Assembly (NCBI GenBank): GCA_021779005.1
Contig: JAJYBN010000008.1
Span: 1 to 13,912 of the forward strand
DNA length: 13,912 nt
DNA from: Pseudomonadota bacterium
GTDB taxonomy: Bacteria; Pseudomonadota; Gammaproteobacteria; Natronospirales; REEB76
Reading direction: 5' to 3'
Part shown: piece by piece, positions 6,348 to 13,912 of the stretch
How the letters are laid out: every line of letters begins with the position of its first letter
How positions within the stretch are numbered: position 1 is the stretch's first letter
Translations under genes and position numbers: made by a program
Notes under the pieces: model-generated
Told to the model about the DNA's origin: nothing
Databases searched by the model: none
Seen by the model: only the letters and a program-made list of their open reading frames with translations

Positions 6348-8436
6348 TACCAAACCATTTCTGGTGGAAATAGGCAGCGAAGAACTGCCACCCAAAAATC
6401 TGAAGCACTTGGCAGAAAGCCTGCATCGCAATTTACTTGCGCAACTGGCCAGTAATTCACTTTATCCTGCAAATCCCTCGGAAGGTCAGACGTTTTTTTC
6501 GCCACGGCGACTCGCCATTTATCTGCCCAAGATTCTCGTCAAACAAGAAGACCGCGCTGAAGAGCGTTTAGGTCCAGCAGTGAGTGCCGCGTTTGATGCT
6601 GCGGGTCGGCCAACTAAAGCAGCGGAAGGGTTTGCTAAATCCTGCGGGGTGACCGTCAGTCAGTTGACGCCCAGGCACACAGAGAAAGGCGAAAGGCTCG
6701 CGTATACGCTCAGGCTCAAGGGCAAAACGGCGGCTGAATTGTTGCCGCAAATCGTGAGCGAATCCCTCGCGAAACTGCCCATCCAGAAGCGCATGCGCTG
6801 GGGCACTGGGCAAGCGGAATTCGTGCGGCCCGTGCATTGGATGGTACTGATGCTGGGAGACCGTGCCATCAAGGCGGACATACTCGGGGTTAAAACCGGC
6901 AACCAGACTTATGGCCATCGATTTCATCATCCAGCCGCGATCACGCTTAAACACCCGGCTGATTACGCTAAATTGCTGGAGAAAACCGGCAAGGTATTGG
7001 TGGAAGACCGACACGGCAGGTTAGTTAAAAAGATCAGTGCGTACGTAAACCATGCCGCCAAACAGGTCCATGGCCGGGCACAGCTGGACCAGGGTTTACT
7101 GGAGGAAGTGGCCGCACTGGTGGAGTGGCCAGTGCCGATAACCGGCAGTTTCGACAAGAAATTCCTGGCGCTTCCCGATGAGGTGATCGTTGCGGTGCTG
7201 GAGACCCAGCAACGCTACTTCCCCTTGCGCGACACGAAAGGCAAGTTGCTGTCGTATTTCATCGCCATCAGTAATATCCAGAGCCGCAAGCCCACCGTAG
7301 TGCGTAGTGGCAATGAACGCGTTATCACACCGCGACTCACGGACGCTGAATTCTTCTGGGAATCTGACCGGAAAACCACGCTCGCGTCACGCATCCCGGA
7401 ACTGGATCGTGTGGTCTTCCAGAAACAGCTGGGGTCCTATGCTGACAAAGCCAGGCGCACCGCGAAATTGGCAGCCGTCATTGCAGAGCGTATCGGAAGC
7501 GATCCACACCTGGCGGAGCGGGCCGCACAACTTGCCAAATGCGATCTTGTGACCGGCATGGTGGGTGAATTCCCAGAACTGCAGGGCATCATGGGCGGTT
7601 ACTATGCCCGTCACGATGGCGAACCTGATGAAATAAGCGCGGCCATCGCGGAACACTATAGGCCGAGTTTCGCGGGTGACGCCTTGCCCGAGACCAAAAC
7701 TGGTCAGGCACTGGCCATCGCAGACAAACTGGACACGATCGTCGGTACTTTCGCCATGGGTCAGAAGCCCACGGGAGATAAAGATCCATTCGGCCTGCGG
7801 CGCGCGGCCCTAGGCCTGATGCGCATCCTGGTTGAGCGACAACTCGATTCAGACCTGACAGTCTTGATCCAGAAATCACTTGCGCAGCAGCCAGCAAAAC
7901 CCCCATCCCACGAACCGTTGGTGATGGAGATTTACGAATTCCTGCTGGAACGCCTGCGTGTTTATTACCTAGAGAACGGCGTACGCGCCGACGTGTTTGA
8001 GGCTGTGCGTGCCAAACAGCCGCACAACCCGCTGGATTTTCACCGGCGCGTGCAGGCAGTCAACATCTTCCTGACCATCCCTGAGGCCCTGTGCCTGGCC
8101 TCTGCTAACAAGCGCATCGCAAATATACTGCGGCAGGCCGGCGGCAAGACTGGGCGGACAGTGGATGCCGAGATGCTAAGGGAGCCGGCTGAGCGAACCC
8201 TGTACGAGAACATCCGCCGCCTGCAACGCGATATCCAGCCGCTGGTGGCGGCGGGTGATTACATCAATACACTTAAAAAGCTTGCGGCCCTGCGCACGCC
8301 CGTGGATGAATTTTTCGACAAAGTTCTGGTGATGGAACCGGACAGCGCACTACGCGAAAATCGCCTGGCCTTGCTCTCGCTATTATCGGCGCTGTTCCTG
8401 CAGACGGCGGATCTTGCAATGCTGCAGACAGACTGA
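6340..8436 (+). CDS. glyS: Glycyl-tRNA synthetase beta subunit
   Basis: The 698-residue beta subunit binds tRNA-Gly and is required for aminoacylation with GlyQ. It begins [20 protein letters not shown], the typical GlyS start, so the ATG overlapping the glyQ stop is chosen; the frame is open 29 codons further upstream, but that stretch lies inside glyQ. Other landmarks are [13 protein letters not shown] (51-63), RPVHW (163-167), [14 protein letters not shown] (330-343), the HD-like core [22 protein letters not shown] (407-428), [21 protein letters not shown] (477-497) and a C-terminal DALR-like anticodon-binding helical region ending near FFDKVLVM (658-665). E. coli GlyS is 689 residues, so it is full length. 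gmhB follows after 7 bp. Confidence 0.98.
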   Translation: MADTKPFLVEIGSEELPPKNLKHLAESLHRNLLAQLASNSLYPANPSEGQTFFSPRRLAIYLPKILVKQEDRAEERLGPAVSAAFDAAGRPTKAAEGFAKSCGVTVSQLTPRHTEKGERLAYTLRLKGKTAAELLPQIVSESLAKLPIQKRMRWGTGQAEFVRPVHWMVLMLGDRAIKADILGVKTGNQTYGHRFHHPAAITLKHPADYAKLLEKTGKVLVEDRHGRLVKKISAYVNHAAKQVHGRAQLDQGLLEEVAALVEWPVPITGSFDKKFLALPDEVIVAVLETQQRYFPLRDTKGKLLSYFIAISNIQSRKPTVVRSGNERVITPRLTDAEFFWESDRKTTLASRIPELDRVVFQKQLGSYADKARRTAKLAAVIAERIGSDPHLAERAAQLAKCDLVTGMVGEFPELQGIMGGYYARHDGEPDEISAAIAEHYRPSFAGDALPETKTGQALAIADKLDTIVGTFAMGQKPTGDKDPFGLRRAALGLMRILVERQLDSDLTVLIQKSLAQQPAKPPSHEPLVMEIYEFLLERLRVYYLENGVRADVFEAVRAKQPHNPLDFHRRVQAVNIFLTIPEALCLASANKRIANILRQAGGKTGRTVDAEMLREPAERTLYENIRRLQRDIQPLVAAGDYINTLKKLAALRTPVDEFFDKVLVMEPDSALRENRLALLSLLSALFLQTADLAMLQTD

Positions 8437-8443
8437 GCAGCAC

Positions 8444-8985
8444 ATGCGGCTGGTGATCTTGGACCGCGATGGCGTCATCAATTACGAATCCGACGCCTAT
8501 ATCAAATCACCGGCTGAATGGCTGCCGATCCCGGGAAGCCTCGCAGCCATCGCCCAACTGCATCGGGCGGGTTTTACGGTGGTAGTCGCCACCAATCAGG
8601 CGGGCGTTGCACGTGGTTTGTTTACGCTTGCTGACTTGGACGCGATCCACCGCAAGATGCTGGTGGCAGTTGAGGCGGCCGGTGGCAAGCTGGACGGTGT
8701 TTTCTATTGCCCGCATGGTCCGCAGGATGGCTGCGATTGCCGAAAACCAAAACCCGGATTGCTGCGGCAGATTGAGAAACGCTTTGGCCTTAGCCTGAAA
8801 AGTGTTCCCGTAATCGGTGATAGTACCCGCGATATCGAGGCAGCCCAGGCTGTAGGGGCGCGCGCCATCCTGGTACGGACCGGAAATGGTGAGCAGACTA
8901 TAGGGAAGCTCGGCACTCCAGAAAACATAGAAATCTATGCAGATCTTGCCGCCGCCGCCAATCAATTGATCAAGGAATCGAACGC

Positions 8986-8989
<4 letters not shown>
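8444..8989 (+). CDS. gmhB: D-glycero-beta-D-manno-heptose-1,7-bisphosphate 7-phosphatase
   Basis: This 181-residue HAD-superfamily phosphatase removes the 7-phosphate in the ADP-heptose pathway, which supplies the inner core of lipopolysaccharide. Visible motifs are the nucleophile pair D7/D9 in LDRDGVIN, motif II T50 in VVVATNQAGVARG, zinc ligands C89, H91, C97 and C99 in CPHGPQDGCDCRKPKPG, and motif III/IV K101 with D126 in VIGDSTRDIEAA. The zinc loop between H91 and C97 is the short form, compared with a longer loop in E. coli GmhB (191 residues in total). A start 10 codons upstream is possible but lies inside glyS and adds no family sequence. The stop overlaps the plsC start as ATGA. A histidinol-phosphate phosphatase role is the main alternative within the family; GmhB is favoured by motifs and by its position between glyS and plsC. 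Confidence 0.92.
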
Positions 8990-13254
<4,265 letters not shown>

Positions 13255-13266
13255 GATGACCGTTGG

Positions 13267-13912
13267 TCAGAGGCGCATAGGCATGACTACATAGCGGCAG
13301 TTTTCGTCATCCGGCGCGCGCACCAGGCAACTGCTGTTGGCATCTGTCAATGTGATATGTACCTGCTCACTCTCCAGTGCGGTTAAAGCATCTAGGAGGT
13401 AAGTCACATTAAAACCAATCTCCAGTTCACTGCCTTGATATTGGACTTCCAGCTCATCCTCGGCTTCTTCCTGTTCTGGGTTATGCGCCATCACTTTCAG
13501 GTGTTTTGGTGCCAGTTGCAGCCTTACACCCCTGTATTTCTCATTGGAGAGAATCGCTGCGCGTCCCAAGGTTTCTTTTAAGAGCTTCCTGTCGGCAGTG
13601 AACACCTTATCACCACCTTTTGGCACCACACGCTCATACTCTGGAAACCGCCCATCAATCAGCTTCGACGTGAACCTGAGGTTGGGCATGCTGACCCGCA
13701 GGTGATTAGTACCTAATTCGATCTTGGCTTGAATATCACCTTCCCCAAGAAGACGCTGCAGCTCGAGCACGCCTTTACGTGGAACGATTACCTGCTGTAC
13801 CGAGCTATTTGCATTTGTCATCTGCAAATCACATAAGGCCAAGCGATGCCCATCTGTAGCTACAGCCCGCAAGCGGTTTTCGCCTGTTTCCAGCAAAAGT
13901 CCATTAAGGTAA
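13267..13912 (-). CDS. dnaN: DNA polymerase III beta sliding clamp, C-terminal part (5' end outside window)
   Basis: The frame is open to the window edge, so the N-terminus is missing. The visible 214 residues begin YLNGLLLETGENRLRAVATDGHRLALCD, matching the second clamp domain of DnaN from about residue 154 of the 366-residue E. coli protein. They continue through FPEYERVVPK, NEKYRGVRL and YLLDALTAL to the family C-terminus CRYVVMPMRL. The ring-shaped dimer tethers DNA polymerase III to DNA; the C-terminal segment forms part of the hydrophobic cleft that binds partner peptides. A TTG codon near the edge could look like a start but is an internal leucine. It is followed by recF after 12 bp, as in most bacteria, which places dnaA and probably oriC beyond the right edge. 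Confidence 0.98.
   Translation of the reverse strand, partial: YLNGLLLETGENRLRAVATDGHRLALCDLQMTNANSSVQQVIVPRKGVLELQRLLGEGDIQAKIELGTNHLRVSMPNLRFTSKLIDGRFPEYERVVPKGGDKVFTADRKLLKETLGRAAILSNEKYRGVRLQLAPKHLKVMAHNPEQEEAEDELEVQYQGSELEIGFNVTYLLDALTALESEQVHITLTDANSSCLVRAPDDENCRYVVMPMRL

Noticed and set aside
8414..8443. Upstream ATG for gmhB inside glyS
   Set aside because: The ten extra residues are not part of the HAD fold, which begins at MRLVILDRDG; the ATG at 8444 gives a normal N-terminus.
13771..13786. Third parS-like sequence in dnaN (TTTACGTGGAACG)
   Set aside because: Only the right half resembles parS; the CACGTG centre is broken and four of 16 positions differ. It encodes a conserved DnaN stretch (VPRKG), which explains it.

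Overview
The window looks like a chromosomal segment of a non-enteric gammaproteobacterium, close to the replication origin. On the minus strand the right end reads dnaN (5' end cut by the window edge), recF, gyrB, the usual order downstream of dnaA; dnaA itself should lie just beyond the right edge. Facing gyrB on the plus strand is glyQ-glyS-gmhB-plsC, the same neighbourhood that Pseudomonas and relatives carry beside gyrB. The protein sequences are typical proteobacterial ones: GyrB with the long insert, alpha2beta2-type glycyl-tRNA synthetase, and adenylylatable type I glutamine synthetase. I cannot name the genus.

Layout from left to right: (1) 1-348, plus strand, the C-terminal end of a spore coat protein U (SCPU) domain protein, a probable chaperone-usher pilin or adhesin. 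(2) 362-5182, minus strand, a nitrogen-control locus: glnA, then a 369-bp gap, a small exported DUF4124 protein, and the two-component pair glnL/ntrB and glnG/ntrC. glnA has a textbook sigma-54 promoter and an upstream NtrC-type palindrome; a second NtrC-type palindrome covers the ntrB start codon. (3) 5345-9741, plus strand, a tightly packed glyQ-glyS-gmhB-plsC operon with its own sigma-70-like promoter. (4) 9738-13912, minus strand, gyrB-recF-dnaN; gyrB and plsC converge so closely that their stop codons overlap.

Functionally, NtrB/NtrC sense nitrogen status through PII and drive glnA through the sigma-54 promoter; GlnA makes glutamine and is itself adenylylated. The gly operon combines protein synthesis (Gly-tRNA) with envelope synthesis (heptose for LPS, phosphatidic acid). 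dnaN, recF and gyrB serve replication and repair.

The most unusual element is non-coding. The gap between glnA and the DUF4124 gene holds, on the plus strand, a run of hairpins ending in a strong Rho-independent terminator (3606-3751). Four consecutive hairpins display pyrimidine loops with a CUCCC/UCCCC core. This is the architecture of a C-rich-loop, anti-Shine-Dalgarno-type small regulatory RNA. A TetR-type palindrome sits just upstream, where a promoter would be. I do not recognise it as a named family. A second point is a pair of near-consensus parS (ParB-binding) sites inside recF, which would make this part of the centromere region.
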